From Oscillospiraceae bacterium (GTDB lineage: Bacteria; Bacillota; Clostridia; Oscillospirales; Oscillospiraceae): 13,181 bases of DNA. The notes under the pieces are model-generated. The model was not told where the DNA came from. It worked only from the letters and a program-made list of their open reading frames with translations, and made no database searches. Positions 13,004 to 13,181 of this stretch are shown here, one piece after another (positions within the stretch are counted from its first letter, which is position 1; every line of letters begins with the position of its first letter). The position numbers and the translations under genes were made by a program. The stretch spans positions 1-13,181 of the forward strand of contig JAHHSD010000048.1 in the NCBI GenBank assembly GCA_020025425.1, in the 5' to 3' direction.

Positions 13004-13181
13004 ATGGGAAAGGTATTCAGCGACAAGGTGGAGCAGGCGCTCCAGTACATCTACTACAATGAGCGGCTCCAGAAGGGCCACGAGGGCCGCGAGCTGCTTT
13101 TGGAAGCGGTCAACGAGGGCGATGCAGATGCCATGTGCATCCTGGCCCGGTGCTGCTGCGGCAAGCAGTATGTGTGGGAGG
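13004..13181 (+). CDS. probable Sel1-like repeat protein, N-terminal part (cut by right edge)
   Basis: Fifty-nine residues are visible, beginning MGKVFSDKVEQALQYIYYNE. The part GRELLLEAVNEGDADAMCIL followed by ARCCCGKQY has the helix-turn-helix form of a Sel1/TPR-like repeat, in which an alanine-rich helix follows a GDADA-type turn. Such proteins usually act as scaffolds in protein complexes. The ATG has AGAGG (12990-12994) 9 nt upstream. It follows the membrane protein gene by 21 bp in the same direction, so they are probably one transcript. The family call rests on one incomplete repeat and should be treated as tentative. Confidence 0.6.
   Translation, partial: MGKVFSDKVEQALQYIYYNERLQKGHEGRELLLEAVNEGDADAMCILARCCCGKQYVWE

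Noticed and set aside
11156..13081. 641-codon open frame on the minus strand opposite the 553-residue protein
   Set aside because: Although long, its composition (His, Leu, Gly, Pro rich) is that of an antisense shadow, it runs across a terminator and a promoter of the other strand, and the plus frame has a better start, ribosome binding site and membrane pattern.
1..13181. CRISPR array, insertion sequence, prophage, toxin-antitoxin pair or defence system
   Set aside because: I looked on both strands and saw no regularly spaced repeats, transposase, phage or nuclease motifs. The window is mostly housekeeping and conserved clostridial genes.

Overview
The window looks like chromosomal DNA of a GC-rich, low-oxygen Firmicute, most likely a gut Clostridia of the Flavonifractor/Oscillibacter type. 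I infer this from several signs: a Firmicutes-style rplU-prp-rpmA-obg cluster in which L27 carries a cleavable N-terminal extension, strong GGAGG-type ribosome binding sites, consensus sigma-A promoters in AT-rich gaps, and DegV, DUF1836 and DUF2156 genes typical of clostridia. I see no rRNA, tRNA, insertion sequence, phage gene or CRISPR array.

Layout. On the minus strand, bases 1-1580 hold a ribosomal/GTPase operon read right to left: promoter, an L21-type leader, rplU (L21), prp (the protease that trims L27), rpmA (L27), a 14-bp hairpin, then obg, which runs off the left edge. A roughly 560-bp divergent control region follows. It holds the rplU promoter, a second consensus promoter facing right, several inverted repeats built on GTAAA/TTTAC, and a BirA-type biotin operator overlapping the promoter next to bioB.

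All other genes are on the plus strand. bioB stands alone and is followed by the serine pair serC-serA, which ends in a strong terminator (5373-5419). A new promoter (5472-5500) then opens a run of six genes with short gaps: a CmpB-family membrane protein with a long coiled coil, a DUF1836 regulator-like protein, a DegV fatty-acid-binding protein, prmA, a calcineurin-like phosphoesterase with an extra C-terminal region, and a DUF2156 protein. This run ends in a textbook terminator (11161-11201). A third promoter (11261-11290) drives an unrecognised 553-residue protein with three membrane segments and the start of a probable Sel1-like repeat gene cut by the right edge.

How they fit together. 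Prp and its substrate L27 are encoded side by side, and Obg also acts on the large ribosomal subunit. PrmA, further right, methylates ribosomal protein L11. BioB is under biotin control and, by its cysteine pattern, looks like the anaerobe-type enzyme rather than the E. coli type. SerC and SerA give two of the three steps of serine synthesis. No defence system or mobile element is visible. The points most worth a second look are the altered BioB cluster ligands, the density of operator-like half-sites before bioB, the SerA active site lacking the usual Glu, and the unrecognised membrane-protein/Sel1 pair.
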